DNA of 64,000 bases from Dactylis glomerata (lineage: Eukaryota > Streptophyta > Magnoliopsida > Poales > Poaceae). The translations under genes and the position numbers were made by a program. Positions within the stretch are counted from its first letter, which is position 1. Every line of letters starts with the position of its first letter. The stretch spans positions 3,149,716 through 3,213,715 of the forward strand of contig QXEO01000464.1 of the NCBI GenBank assembly GCA_007115705.1. The letters are read 5' to 3'. The notes beneath the pieces were generated by a model, which was not told the DNA's origin, searched no databases, and worked only from the letters and a program-made list of their open reading frames with translations. Shown here one piece after another: positions 40,188 through 52,900 of the stretch.

Positions 40188-40673
40188 TGATGTCTACACA
40201 CGCTTCTGTTCTTGTAGACACTTGTTGGGCCTCCAAGTGCAGAGGTTTGTAGAACAGCAGCAAGTTTCTCTTAAGTGGATCACCCAAGGTTTATCAAACT
40301 CAGGGAGGAAAAGGTCAAAGCTATCCCTCTCAAACAACCCTGCAATTATGATACAGAAAGTCTCTTGTGTCCCCAACACACCCAATACACTTGTCAAATG
40401 TATAGGTGCACTAGTTCGGCAAAGAGATAGTGAAATACAAGTGGTATAGATGATTATAGGTAGTAAATGCAATCTGGAATAAAAATGGCAGCAAGCAAAC
40501 ATGTAACAAAATAGCAAGTAAACGATGTGCAAAGCTTGGAAACAAGGCCTAGGGATCATACTTTCAATAGTGGACACATTCCCAACAAATATAACATGAT
40601 TAAACAAATAGATAACTTCTCTTCACTATGGTACTCTGAATTACTCTCCTATTGAACAACACTAATCATTGCG
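40188..40673 (-). mobile_element. Element D: end of an Athila-type LTR, minus strand
   Basis: Begins TGATGTCTACACACG; read on the minus strand this is a ...GACATCA LTR end. The text CTTGTTGGGCCTCCAAGTGCAGAGG and GTGCACTAGTTCGGC is familiar from Triticeae Athila-type LTRs. It is cut at 40673 by element G; the rest lies beyond the window. Probable TSD CACGC (40183-40187). Confidence 0.7.
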
Positions 40674-41943
40674 TGTGACGCCCTGCCTTTTGCTAAAGAT
40701 AGAACTCCTATGTTCAGTGCTATTCCCTGGATCAATGATAGCACCACAGAACAAAATGAAATATTCATTGCATAGTATCGAGATTACAACGCGGATCCAG
40801 ATATGAATATTCAATTCTTACAGATACACAACGGGAAAACACGGTGGCTAGGAGCTTCCATCTTCATCAAGTGCCACAAGCAGACGTGCTGGAATGTAAG
40901 CTCGAGATCCTACTCCTGGTTCCTTACTCGAAATAAAACCTGCACGTTTGAATATGCAGCCCCAAAGGGGTCAGTACAATGATGTACTGGCAAATGACAC
41001 ATATTTGGTGGATGTTGTGAGGAGTCTATCTACATTTATATTTGGCTAGTGGATCTTATAGGCAGATTTGCATAAAGCCAATTTTATCCTATAAAAGTTT
41101 CCAAGTAACCTTCCTTCAAGGTCTTATATTTTCAAGGGTCGAAATAACCCCCAACTACCACATACTAGCTAGGTATGTAGCACCGGGCAAAATTCAACCA
41201 AGTCGAAACCTCAGGCACCACCACCCCTCGGAGTGTGTAGTCCTTAGTTTCTAGCTAGGGGTTTCTAGACAGATTTTAGTTATTCAGAAAAGGTGATGAG
41301 ATTCTTCCGTACATCCCATGTCTAGAGACTCAATTATCCATAACCGGGGACACGGCTAATCGATTATTTTAAACACCTTGCAAGGGTTGTGCACTTTCAC
41401 CTTATGATTCATTTTATGCCCATACATAAAATGAAATGAGACCTTTTAGAGGACAAAGCAACTAACTGGCAAGATCCGTTCCCAACCTATAATTCAACTA
41501 CCACCATCTTCTTGCACACAAGTTGCACTCCCACATCTAATCAGTCAAGACAGAGCCCATAATGTCATAAGGCTGCACTGGAAGCACACTAAGCATGGAA
41601 GACATAGCCATCTCTTTGTTCCTAGGTGGCAAACCACAAGTGAATGCCCAGGCAGCAATGTAGCCCCAGGTCACCACTCAACATCGCCTCCATCATCAAA
41701 CCAATCCACCCAGGTGTTTCATTTTAGTTGAAGTTCTTAATTTTGTTCACAAAACACTTTCAACAAGTGATCATAGCATGGCATCAATATTTTTCAAAGT
41801 ATTTAGCATCCTAACAGGTGGGGTTTGAGGATAGCTACACACTACTAGGATCTAAGTATTTGATAAATCAGTTGAATAAATCACCTATCATGCATACTAC
41901 AAGAGGTGAATATACTAATGCATAAGTAAAATGGGTGAAGGGA
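40674..41943 (-). repeat. 3' LTR of element G, first part
   Basis: Starts TGTGACGCCCTGCC. No gene. It ends at the insertion of H, where AGGGA is the target duplication (41939-41943). It continues at 54731. Confidence 0.85.
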
Positions 41944-44900
41944 TGTGACGCCCTGCCTTTTACTAAAGACAGAACTCCTGTGTATCTGTGCCATTCCCTG
42001 GATCAGTAGATAGCACCACAGTACAAAATGAGGAATCATTGCAATAGCATCAATATTACAACGTAAATCCAGTTACATAGGTATTCAACCTTACGAGTAC
42101 ACAGCATAAAGCATAGATTGCAGTGAGCTTCCATCTTCATCAAGTGCCACAGGCAGACGTGTTGGAATGTAAGCTCGAGATCCTACTCCTGGTTTCTTAC
42201 TCGAAATAAAACCTGCACGTTTGAATATGCAGCCCTAGAGGGGTCAGTACAATGATGTACTGGCAAATGACACATATTTGGTGGCATTTTGTGGAAAGAC
42301 TATACTACATGACATTTGGCTGGTGGATCTCATAGGCTGATTTGCATAAAGCCAATTTTATCCTATAAATCCATTTTAATACTTTCTTTCAACCAATTTT
42401 ATTTTTTAAGGGTCAAGAATACCCCCATACATTACATACTGGCCGGTATGTAGTTCTGGGCGTAGCTCAACAAAGTTTGGAACCTCAGGCACCACCAACC
42501 CTCGGAGTGTATGGTCCTTAGTTCCTACCTAGGGGTTTCTAGACAGATTTTAATAATTCAGAATCGGTGATGAGATTCTTCCGTACATTCCATGTCTAGA
42601 GACTCAATTGTCCATAACCGAGGACACGGCTAATCGATTAAATTTAAACACCTTGCAAGGGTTGTGCACTTTCACCTTACGATTCATTTTATGCCCATAC
42701 ATAAAATGAAATGAGACCTTTTAGAAGGAGAGGACAACTAACTTGGCAAGCACCGTTCCCAACCTACAATTCAACTACCACCACTTCTTGCCGACAAGTT
42801 GCACTCCCACATTCTAATCAGTCAAGACAGAGCCCATAATGTCATAAGGCTGCACTGGAAGTACACTAAGCATGGAAGACATAGCCATCTCTTTATTCCT
42901 AGGTGGCCATCCCGAGCGGCATTCTGTTCCCACATCCTCTTATGAGGCTTGCGTCCCAGAACCCACCTACCTCGCCTCATCTTATCAAACCATTCCACCC
43001 AGGTGTTTCATTTTAGTTGAAGTTCTTAACTTTTCACAAAACACTTTTCAAGTGATCTTAGCATGGCGTCAATGTTAACAAAGTATTTAGCATCCTATCA
43101 GGTGGGGTTTGAGGAGTAGCTACACACTACTAGGATCTAAGCATTTGATAAAACGGTTGAGTAAAGCACCTATCATGCATACTACAAGAGGTGAATATAC
43201 TAATGCATAAGTAAAGTGGGTAGGGAACATGTGTGTCACTTGCCTTTCTGAAGAAGACGATCCTTCCGCTTCTCTCAACTAAGCACGTAGCTCTTCGCAA
43301 AAACTATAGCACAAGAAATAGCATACCATAAATATAACATACAGACACAATCAAACAAATCAAACAATTAAAAAGTGTTTGTTTAGCAATTTGGATTTAT
43401 GGAGATGTTATGACAAGAAAGATATGGCAAAGGAAATATGGATTGTGAGATATGAGTCGGAGAGCTTAGTTGGGAAAGGTCAATATGATTTGAGAGAGAG
43501 AATTGGATTAGGCATAATATAATCGATGAAGTTTTTATGCTTTATCAAAGCATATAAGAGTTTTAGGAATAGCTCATGTGAAATGAATTACACAAAAATC
43601 AAATTGTGCAACTAAACACTATTGAGCAAATGTGACAACAATTACTCTTAAATAGCATCTGTTGCATTTTGGGACTAGGTTAGGTTTTAAGAATGCTTGA
43701 ACTACTCAATTAGCACTTTTGCAAGTTGAATAGTTCAATACATGTGAATAAAACTAAGTAGGCATTGGATTGGGATGGTCAAGTGATTGGAAAAGATTGA
43801 TACTCCAAGATTACAATGTAATGATAATAATCCTGGGCTTGGCATAGGCATAAATAGAGTTTAGAATAATCTCATGTGAATATATTCACATAGGTATAGA
43901 ATAGTGCAACAGAACACTACTGAATAAAGTGTGACAACACTTATTCATAATAGTATAAGTTACACATAGGATTGGGTGTGTATGATTGATATTTGAGGAC
44001 ATGGTTCAAATAGTTTATTGATCAACATGGTGTATAACACATACTATGGTACGAGTTACAATAACACCACGTTAACAAAATAGGATTTGAGATGCATTCA
44101 TATTCTACTCAAGTATCACAACTGCAGTTTGAGTATAATATGAATTAGACAAAATATAATGAGTGAGATCTTTATGCTTTATTATAGCATATTGAATCTT
44201 GGAACATCTCATGTGGGTAAATCACATAAGAGACAAAATAGTGCAGTAACAATACTATTGAATACGTGTAACAACAATTATTCTTAAATAGTATATACAT
44301 TACACTTAGGCAATGGGTTAGGATTCATGAAGCATTGAGTTACTCAATTAACTCATTTGTTAATTGAATAGCTCTACACATGAAATCAGGATCAAGTGGA
44401 CAGAGGATTGAGTATGGGTAGATAACTTTTGAGATTATGGTTTAAGGTTTCTATTGGGTACATGGAGTATTGGATTAAGTACTATGATGTTGATTTGATC
44501 AATACCATAGTAGCAAAGGTAGAAACTAAGATTGATAGTATCACACTTTACTCAAATGACACATTTGTAATTTGAATAAGTGGGTACTATACAAGATAGG
44601 TCTAAGTGAATAGATCTTGATCAAGATATTGTTTAGATAGATATGACATTGGATCAAAGTGATCTCAAGATGATATTTGATAGCTAGGTATGATCATAGG
44701 GTTTTCTAAGTTGAATGGATCATTGATTGAAATAGAATTAATCTATATGGGAATACTCAAATTCTCATATTAGAATTTGAATAATAGTGATATGGTTCAA
44801 TAAATTATGAGAGTCATGCTACTGGATAGCTTGCAGTAATACAAAGTCGCTACAATTGGAATCAATCTAAAATAAGTTATAGAAATTGAATTATCACCGA

Positions 44901-46709
44901 AATAGTGATTTGGACAAATTTGAATGCACAAAGTGTGTGCATGTATCAACTTTGGATTTTATTGATCCTATGATGTTCTACAAGTTCTAAGGAATCCAAA
45001 GACTACAAATTTGTAATTTTTGGATTAATATAACAAGAGATATGAATTTAGCAAGCTAATAGATGGTTTGAATCCAATTTGAAAATAGTTTCAAATTGAA
45101 CCCATAAAATATGAAGTTTTATTGTACTACTGGATTCTACACTTCCTAAGGATTCCAACGAGATATTATTTGTTATTTTTCGAGTTACAGATCAAAAGTT
45201 ATGATTTTTCAAAGATTTGGATCAAATCAGGTTTCAAACTTCTATTTCGAGTTTCTGTTTAAACAGAGGGCTGCCACGTGGCGCATCATGACTGGCCGGT
45301 ACCGTTTCGGGAGGATCACGGTTTGGAGCCGTCAGATTTAAAAGGATCTGGACGCACCAGATTGTACCGTGCCGGTTCGATAAGTGACTTGATCTGGGGC
45401 GATGGATCGGGATCCGACGGTCTAGATCAAGCAGAGGAGGGGGGGTGCTCACCGGCTAGGTTTCCGGCGTGGTTCTCCAGCGTGCTGTGTAGTGGAAACG
45501 CCCGCCGGCGACGTTCTGGTGGCCTCCGGTGAAGATGGAGCTGAAGACGACGCGCGGGAGAGGATGGCGAAGGCGATGGTGTCGACGGCGTTCTTGCACT
45601 CGTGCTGGAGCGAAGAAGAGGGGTGGCTGGAAAGGGAGGTGGCCTCGGGTGATGATGGTCGTCGATGAGGAGCTCGATTAGCTGCGAGTTAAATCGAAAG
45701 AAAAATGTCAGAGGGGGCGCCGGAGAGAGGGGAAGGAGATAGAGGAGAGGAGGAGGCGCGGGGTTCACGGGCAAGGTCGGAATCGACAGATTATGCCGAC
45801 GGTCTCCGCAGGTTTCGGCGAGCGATTCCGTTAGCCTTGCGGCGATGCAGGAGGGGAAAATGAGGGAGAAGGTAGAGGGGAGTGTGGGCTTTATATAGGC
45901 GCAGGCTGGGGTCGAAACGGGCGGGCATTAACTCGGATTGAAGAGGAGAAAATGCGGGGAGGAAACGGTCTCTGCCGTGATTGATGGCCGGAGGTTGAAG
46001 ATGACTGACAACGCGGGCCCGCGTGTCAGTGAGGGTGAGGGGAGGACGCATACCCTTTCGAGCGGAGGCGGTGCTGGGCCGTGGCCGCTTCGGTGGCTGG
46101 GCCGAAATGGCTCCCCCGAGCCTTTTTCTATTTTTTTTGTTCTTTCTTCTTTTCTATTTCTGTTTTTCCTATTTAATTCAAAACTTTTGCATATTGCATC
46201 CAAACAAGGTCAAACCACTTTCTAAATTTTTGTAAAATTCAACACTACATTTTAAAATAGCAATGGGGCATTTTCCATGAACAAAAGTCATTTTCAAAAA
46301 GATCCTTTTAAAATTGGCCAACACGCTTTATTTGCATGAAGCAATAAGTTGGATTAGTATTTGAAAATAATCCTTTTAAAATAAGAGGATAACACTTTAT
46401 AAAATATTATTTTTGATTTGTTTTCAAATCACCTTTTGCAATGCAAACCTTTCAGACAAAAGAATCATTTTAGGAGATATCCTTTGCAAGTAGTTTGCAT
46501 AGGTTTGAATAAACACAAAGTAGCATTTTGATACTTGATCTTTCTAAAATAAGTTCTTCAAGAAAATAATAGAAAGTTTAAAATAATTTTCTAATAAAAT
46601 TTTCAAATAGACTCAAAAAGTTTTAAATCCTTGTGAATTTCCAATCATCTCAAGCAAAACAAAAGCGAAAATTTTCCCCCAAAATTTGACAAAATCTTGG
46701 GTCGTTACA
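41944..46709 (-). repeat. 3' LTR of element H (4766 bp)
   Basis: AT-rich over most of its length, with a GC-rich block at about 45270-46110 near the LTR's 5' side. A TATA sequence (TATATAAA, minus) lies at 45890-45897, so U3 is about 0.8 kb and R-U5 about 3.9 kb. No gene was recognised in the LTR. Confidence 0.92.
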
Positions 46710-47485
46710 GACTACCACCCTTAAAAGAAATCTCGTCCTCGAGATTGGAGAGGCTAGAAAGAAAGTAGGTATTTGGTTATCTGGGTTTAGGTATCTGGGT
46801 GGCTACCACCCTTAAAAGAAAATTTCTCTTAGTGGTATCTTGATGCTTCCTTAGGCACTTGCATTTTGTTCCCAGCTTGTATTCACCGTTGGGTCATTTT
46901 CCTTGAATTGCTCTTTTCAGAAGTTTTGATATCCACAACTATGTCCAAAAGTGGGCACACCAAGGGTTCCATTCAATTCTGGTGATAAGCAGATATCATC
47001 CATCGCGTTGTCTTCAACAAGGTAGTCCACATCTTCATTTACAATCGGTGGGCGTCTATTCACAAATTCGGGCACCAACCTTCCTTATGGGGTTGCTTGA
47101 GATAACCTTACTCTATTGTAGAGCTTTCTATCCAACAGGGTAGTTGTTGAACTACTTTGGACACTAAGGAGTCACTCTTTGATTCAATCAGAGGACCAAG
47201 CTGAGTTGTCTCCTCTTTTGGGTCATTCAGAAGACCAAGCTGAGAGGGTATCCTCTCATCTCCTCAACTTCCTTATCATCATCCTTAGAGGTTCTTCATC
47301 TTATGGTTGCTTCCTTATACCATTCTGGTCTTCGATTTTCCGTGATATCATTCTGTTCTAGTAACCTTCCTGGTTGTTGTACATCTTCCAAGAATGTGCA
47401 TCTAGCCTTTTCTTGGTCGGTCCTCATCGAGGCCAAGATTGCATACAGGCTATCGCCATACTCCTTGTTGCTTTTTAGCTGATTT
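46710..47485 (-). other. 3' internal region of element H with a duplicated polypurine-type motif
   Basis: Next to the LTR the minus strand has TTTCTTTTAAGGGTGGTAGTC (first copy ends at 46710). A second AAGGGTGGTAG copy lies about 90 bp further inside (near 46803-46815). Upstream sequence to 47485 is colinear with the end of the ORF at 58039-58353 of element G, with about 340 bp extra, but it is frame-broken here. Confidence 0.65.
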
Positions 47486-47860
47486 TCATTCCAACAATCT
47501 CAAAAGATGATTCAGTGCCAAGTGCTGCATGCTTGCCCCACGAACATGATGAGACCACACATCCCAAAGAATTAGGATGACATTTCTCTGCAGTCTTCTC
47601 ATGCATTTCATAGGGGTAAACAAGGTAGACTCTGTAAAAGGCACTTGCACCTTTAAGGGACGGAAGGTCGCCTTATAACCAGCATTGTTGAACCCATTCA
47701 AGTTACCGAAACAAGTCATGCTACTTGCCACAGGTACCAGATGGTCCTTAAGAATTCCTTTAGCAACCGTCTTCATAGTTGTTGAAAGGCGCTGGACAAC
47801 TTGATCAAATCTCAAAGGTGAATTCCTTGCAAGAATATAGGGACCTAATGAAACTCTCAT
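47486..47860 (-). pseudogene. Unrecognised LARD ORF near the polypurine tract (element H copy)
   Basis: About 124 codons. The segment VVQRLSTTMKTVAKGILKDH through KCMRRLQRNVILIL is shared with element G (58381-58761) with only a few changes. No domain is recognised and no membrane segment is seen. Compared with G it runs through the site where G has a stop, but it ends early because of one extra base near 47495. Conservation may simply reflect common descent. Confidence 0.45.
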
Positions 47861-49231
47861 GGGCAGGTAAGTAGTTTCATGGATTTGGAGAGTTGCCTCA
47901 TAACATCATAGTTTGGGATGGGGTAGACTTCGGTGGCGTAAAGCTTTGGAATTAGGAGACAATCTCATAGGTAGTGGTGGCTGTCTTTGTTGTCTCTCTC
48001 TCTGGAGAGGAGTGATCTCTCTTTTATAGGCTCAGGGAGGTAGTCGAATAGGCTACGTGGGGAGTCGAAATGAAGGGTCAGGAAAGTGAATCGAATAGGC
48101 AGCTGCCAAAGATGAACAATCTTCGTATTCAAAGCCCACTGAGCAACACATTTCTGATTCATGTAGCCGTTCAAAAGTCCAAGTTCTCACCGTATTCTTA
48201 CGTTTTTGGCCACACTGGCTCACTATAAGGGATGTAACATATTATCCTCCTAAGGTTAAGGTTTAACATCGTCGTCTCTCATGTAGGTATGTCTCTCTAG
48301 ATTCACCATTCCTCATACAAGAGCGAACAATATGAGTAGTCATCATGGGCGCGAATCCATGTCGCACTCAATCATTACCTTGTATTTGGTTTGGTGTATC
48401 TCGCATTCTAACTCTTGGTCAACCTCACTAGCTTTTAAACAAAAGTTTTGTTGAGATTGAAATCAAGTTCCCAATTCTTATTTTGGATTTTGAAAACACA
48501 ATCTATCGTTCCTAGCTAGAGGTTTTCGACAAATCTCACGGCAATAATCCTTAAGTTATAAATCCTTTGGTTTGCCATTTAAGAGGAATTAAAATCCTTT
48601 CCATTGCTCTGTTTGCTCTTTCCATTGCCCTGTTTGCTCTTTCCATTGCTCTGTTTGCCCTTTCCATTGCTCTATTTGCTCTTTCCATTGCTCTGTTTGT
48701 CCTTTCCACCTTTCTTGCATGAGGTGGTTGAATAGTATTACTTCCACATTAGCTACACCTTGGGGTGTTTTCTTATTGTTTGCGTGGTATCCTTCAGCTA
48801 TTCTAGCTTACTGGAGTCTTGGGGTATCATCCTTTGTGCACCCTCTTGCGAAAGGTTCCAGTCCCTTGTACTTGAAATACTACCTCTTGTTGTTGTACTC
48901 TGTATCCTTATCTTCCAACTGAGGGTCGTTGTAGTTGTTTGGTCATGGAGAAAATTTTGATTAGGTTTTGGGACAAATTTAGGTCTTAGCATAGATGAGA
49001 GTTAGATAGAAGAGATCTAAAGAAGAAAATCTTACCCAAAACAAAACAGATCAAAACAATTTATCCTACAAGCAATATCTAACAAACATTCATCATAACA
49101 AGCAAACTAATTTTCAAACAAACGGGAAGGTACGATCATCCACAAGTCGGTATGACCATAATGTTTATTACACGTCGTTGCTTATTAAAACTTCCTAAAT
49201 GGAGGTCCAACTAAGGCTTTTTGGTACTCTT
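47861..49231 (-). other. Middle of the element H internal region
   Basis: Apart from the minisatellite I see no gene. Colinear phrases with element G are present (the segment around 47950-48250 matches 58740-59010). The gag zinc-knuckle part found in G at 59517-60424 is missing or unrecognisable, which explains most of the shorter internal region (3.25 versus 3.95 kb). Confidence 0.6.
48598..48708 (-). repeat. 21-bp minisatellite in element H, about 5 copies
   Basis: Unit CCATTGCTCTGTTTGCTCTTT (plus strand) repeats at 48601, 48622, 48643, 48664 and 48685 with single-base variants. A 21-bp period encodes a repeating heptapeptide in any frame (minus strand, for example ANRAMER). Element G has no such array and carries zinc-knuckle sequence in the comparable interval. 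Confidence 0.9.
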
Positions 49232-49753
49232 CTAAGCAGATCCATTGTTCTGGTCCAGCTGCTTCAGTAGCTTTGTAATTTGCTCATCCTTGGTTTTGAT
49301 GAGGTCTCCTTGATTACTGAGTTCAGATTCCAACTTTTCCATGTCACCTTGAAGTAGGTTTATGGTTTCCTTCAATGTAGTAGTGTCTTCCTTTTCTTCT
49401 TTGAGGTCTTGCTGCGTATTATGAAGTCTCCACTTGAGTCTTTCTCCAAGTTCCTTTATAGCGGACCAAGCAGCACATCTTGCTGAGTCAAGGAATGATG
49501 GATACATCTCGGAGTTGGTGAACATCCAAAGTCCCATCTTCTTGTGGTCATCTTCCTAGTTCTTGTATAAATGAAGCTGCACCCACCAATATTCTTCACC
49601 TTCATCCATCACGGGAAATCCTTTGTAAACAGCTTCTCCTTGCATTCCCATGCTTAACATGAGGTTCTTCAATGCTTTGGGAAACTCAGTCTCACTCTTC
49701 AGGGTCATGGTCATCACTGGTCCTTTCTTCAGCGATTCAATGAGGCTGGTCAT
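49232..49753 (-). pseudogene. First ORF of element H: gag-slot protein with coiled coil
   Basis: Begins 208 bp inside the 5' LTR with MTSLIESLKKG. A TAG at 49556-49558 splits it in frame: the first piece ends EEYWWVQLHLYKN, the second continues with FLDSARCAAWSAIKELGERL and ends in a strong coiled coil (TLKETINLLQGDMEKLESEL). It occupies the same slot as the 60724-61605 ORF of G and shares its plan (N-terminal domain, then coiled coil), but the sequence identity is low. Possibly a gag-type protein; not demonstrated. Confidence 0.5.
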
Positions 49754-49945
49754 CTAAATTAGAAAGAGAAGTAGTGTAAAACAAATGAATGGGGTAAGTT
49801 CTTACAAGAAAATTTCAAACTAAAGTAACTAGATTGATTTCATTTAGAAAATTGAATTGATTTTCTTTTTGAAGAGAGAGGAAAGAATCCTAGGGCTTCC
49901 TAGTCTATTCCAAACCTAGGGTCTCGATCCTACAGGCAACACTAT

Positions 49946-49957
49946 GCTCTGATACCA
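49946..49957 (-). other. Primer binding site of element H (tRNA-iMet)
   Basis: The minus strand reads TGGTATCAGAGC, the classical initiator-methionine tRNA complement, three bases inside the LTR end at 49961. Confidence 0.9.
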
Positions 49958-49960
49958 TTC

Positions 49961-52900
49961 TGTGACGCCCTGCCTTTTACTAAAGACAGAACTCCTGTGT
50001 ATCTGTGCCATTCCCTGGATCAGTAGATAGCACCACAGTACAAAATGAGGAATCATTGCAATAGCATCAATATTACAACGTAAATCCAGTTACATAGGTA
50101 TTCAACCTTACGAGTACACAACATAAAGCATAGATTGCAGTGAGCTTCCATCTTCATCAAGTGCCACAGGCAGACGTGTTGGAATGTAAGCTCGAGATCC
50201 TACTCCTGGTTCCTTACTCGAAATAAAACCTGCACGTTTGAATATGCAGCCCCAGAGGGGTCAGTACAATGATGTACTGGCAAATGACACATATTTGGTG
50301 GCATTTTGTGGAAAGACTATACTACATGACATTTGGCTGGTGGATCTCATAGGCTGATTTGCATAAAGCCAATTTTATCCTATAAATCCATTTTAATACT
50401 TTCTTTCAACCAATTTTATTTTTTAAGGGTCAAGAATACCCCCATACATTACATACTGGCCGGTATGTAGTTCTGGGCGTAGCTCAACAAAGTTTGGAAC
50501 CTCAGGCACCACCACCCCTCGGAGTGTATGGTCCTTAGTTCCTACCTAGGGGTTTCTAGACAGATTTTAATAATTCAGAATCGGTGATGAGATTCTTCCG
50601 TACATTCCATGTCTAGAGACTCAATTGTCCATAACCGAGGACACGGCTAATCGATTAGATTTAAACACCTTGCAAGGGTTGTGCACTTTCACCTTACGAT
50701 TCATTTTATGCCCATACATAAAATGAAACGAGCCTTTTAGAAGGAGAGGACAACTAACTTGGCAAGCACCGTTCCCAACCTACAATTCAACTACCACCAC
50801 TTCTTGCCGACAAGTTGCACTCCCACATTCTAATCAGTCAAGACAGAGCCCATAATGTCATAAGGCTGCACTGGAAGTACACTAAGCATGGAAGACATAG
50901 CCATCTCTTTATTCCTGGGTGGCCATCCCGAGCGGCATTCTGTTCCCACATCCTCTTATGAGGCTTGCGTCCCAGAACCCACCTACCTCGCCTCATCTTA
51001 TCAAACCATTCCACCCAGGTGTTTCATTTTAGTTGAAGTTCTTAACTTTTCACAAAACACTTTTCAAGTGATCTTAGCATGGCGTCAATGTTAACAAAGT
51101 ATTTAGCATCCTATCAGGTGGGGTTTGAGGAGTAGCTACACACTACTAGGATCTAAGCATTTGATAAAACGGTTGAGTAAAGCACCTATCATGCATACTA
51201 CAAGAGGTGAATATACTAATGCATAAGTAAAGTGGGTAGGGAACATGTGTGTCACTTGCCTTTCTGAAGAAGACGATCCTTCCGCTTCTCTCAACTAAGC
51301 ACGTAGCTCTTCGCAAAAACTATAGCACAAGAAATAGCATACCATAAACATAACATACAGACACAATCAAACAAATCAAACAATTGAAAAGTGTTTGTTT
51401 AGCAATTTGGATTTATGGAGATGTTATGACAAGAAAGATATGGCAAAGGAAATATGGATTGTGAGATATGAGTCAGAGAGCTTAGTTGGGAAAGGTCAAT
51501 ATGATTTGAGAGAGAGAATTGGATTAGGCATAATATAATCGATGAAGTTTTTATGCTTTATCAAAGCATATAAGAGTTTTAGGAATAGCTCATGTGAAAT
51601 GAATTACACAAAAATCAAATTGTCTAACTAAACACTATTGAGCAAATGTGACAACAATTACTCTTAAATAGCATCTGTTGCATTTTGGGACTAGGTTAGG
51701 TTTTCAGAATGCTTGAACTACTCAATTAGCACTTTTGCAAGTTGAATAGTTCAATACATGTGAATAAAACTAAGTAGGCATTGGATTGGGACGGTCAAGT
51801 GATTGGAATAGATTGATACTCCAAGATTACAATGTAATGATAATAATCCTAGGCTTGGCATAGGCATAAATAGAGTTTAGAATAATCTCATGTGAATATA
51901 TTCACATAGGTATAGAATAGTGCAACAGAACACTACTGAATAAAGTGTGACAACACTTATTCATAATAGTATAAGTTACACATAGGATTGGGTGTGTATG
52001 ATTGATATTTGAGGACATGGTTCAAATAGTTCATTGATCAACATGGTGTATAACACATACTATGGTACGAGTTACAATAACACCACGTTAACAAAATAGG
52101 ATTTGAGATGCATTCATATTCTACTCAAGTATCACAACTGCAGTTTGAGTATAATATGAATTAGACAAAATATAATGAGTGAGATCTTTATGCTTTATTA
52201 TAGCATATTGAATCTTGGAACATCTCATGTGGGTAAATCACATAAGAGACAAAATAGTGCAGTAACAATACTATTGAATACGTGTAACAACAATTATTCT
52301 TAAATAGTATATACATTACACTTAGGCAATGGGTTAGGATTCATGAAGCATTGAGTTACTCAATTAACTCATTTGTTAATTGAATAGCTCTACACATGAA
52401 ATCAGGATCAAGTGGACAGAGGATTGAGTATGGGTAGATAACTTTTGAGATTATGGTTTAAGGTTTCTATTGGGTACATGGAGTATTGGATTAAGTACTA
52501 TGATGTTGATTTGATCAATACCATAGTAGCAAAGGTAGAAACTAAGATTGATAGTATCACACTTTACTCAAATGACACATTTGTAATTTGAATAAGTGGG
52601 TACTATACAAGATAGGTCTAAGTGAATAGATCTTGATCAAGATATTGTTTAGATAGATATGACATTGGATCAAAGTGATCTCAAGATGATATTTGATAGC
52701 TAGGTATGATCATAGGGTTTTCTAAGTTGAATGGATCATTGATTGAAATAGAATTAATCTATATGGGAATACTCAAATTCTCATATTAGAATTTGAATAA
52801 TAGTGATATGGTTCAAGAAATTATGAGAGTCATGCTACTGGATAGCTTGCAGTAATACAAAGTCACTACAATTGGAATCAATCTAAAATAAGTTATAGAA

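Noticed and set aside
42872..43078. Conserved small protein in the H LTR (also at 50888)
   Set aside because: The identical 68-codon frame in both copies only reflects recent LTR identity; element G LTRs do not keep the frame.
48598..48708. CRISPR array
   Set aside because: The 21-bp units are directly adjacent without spacers, in a plant retroelement; it is a minisatellite.
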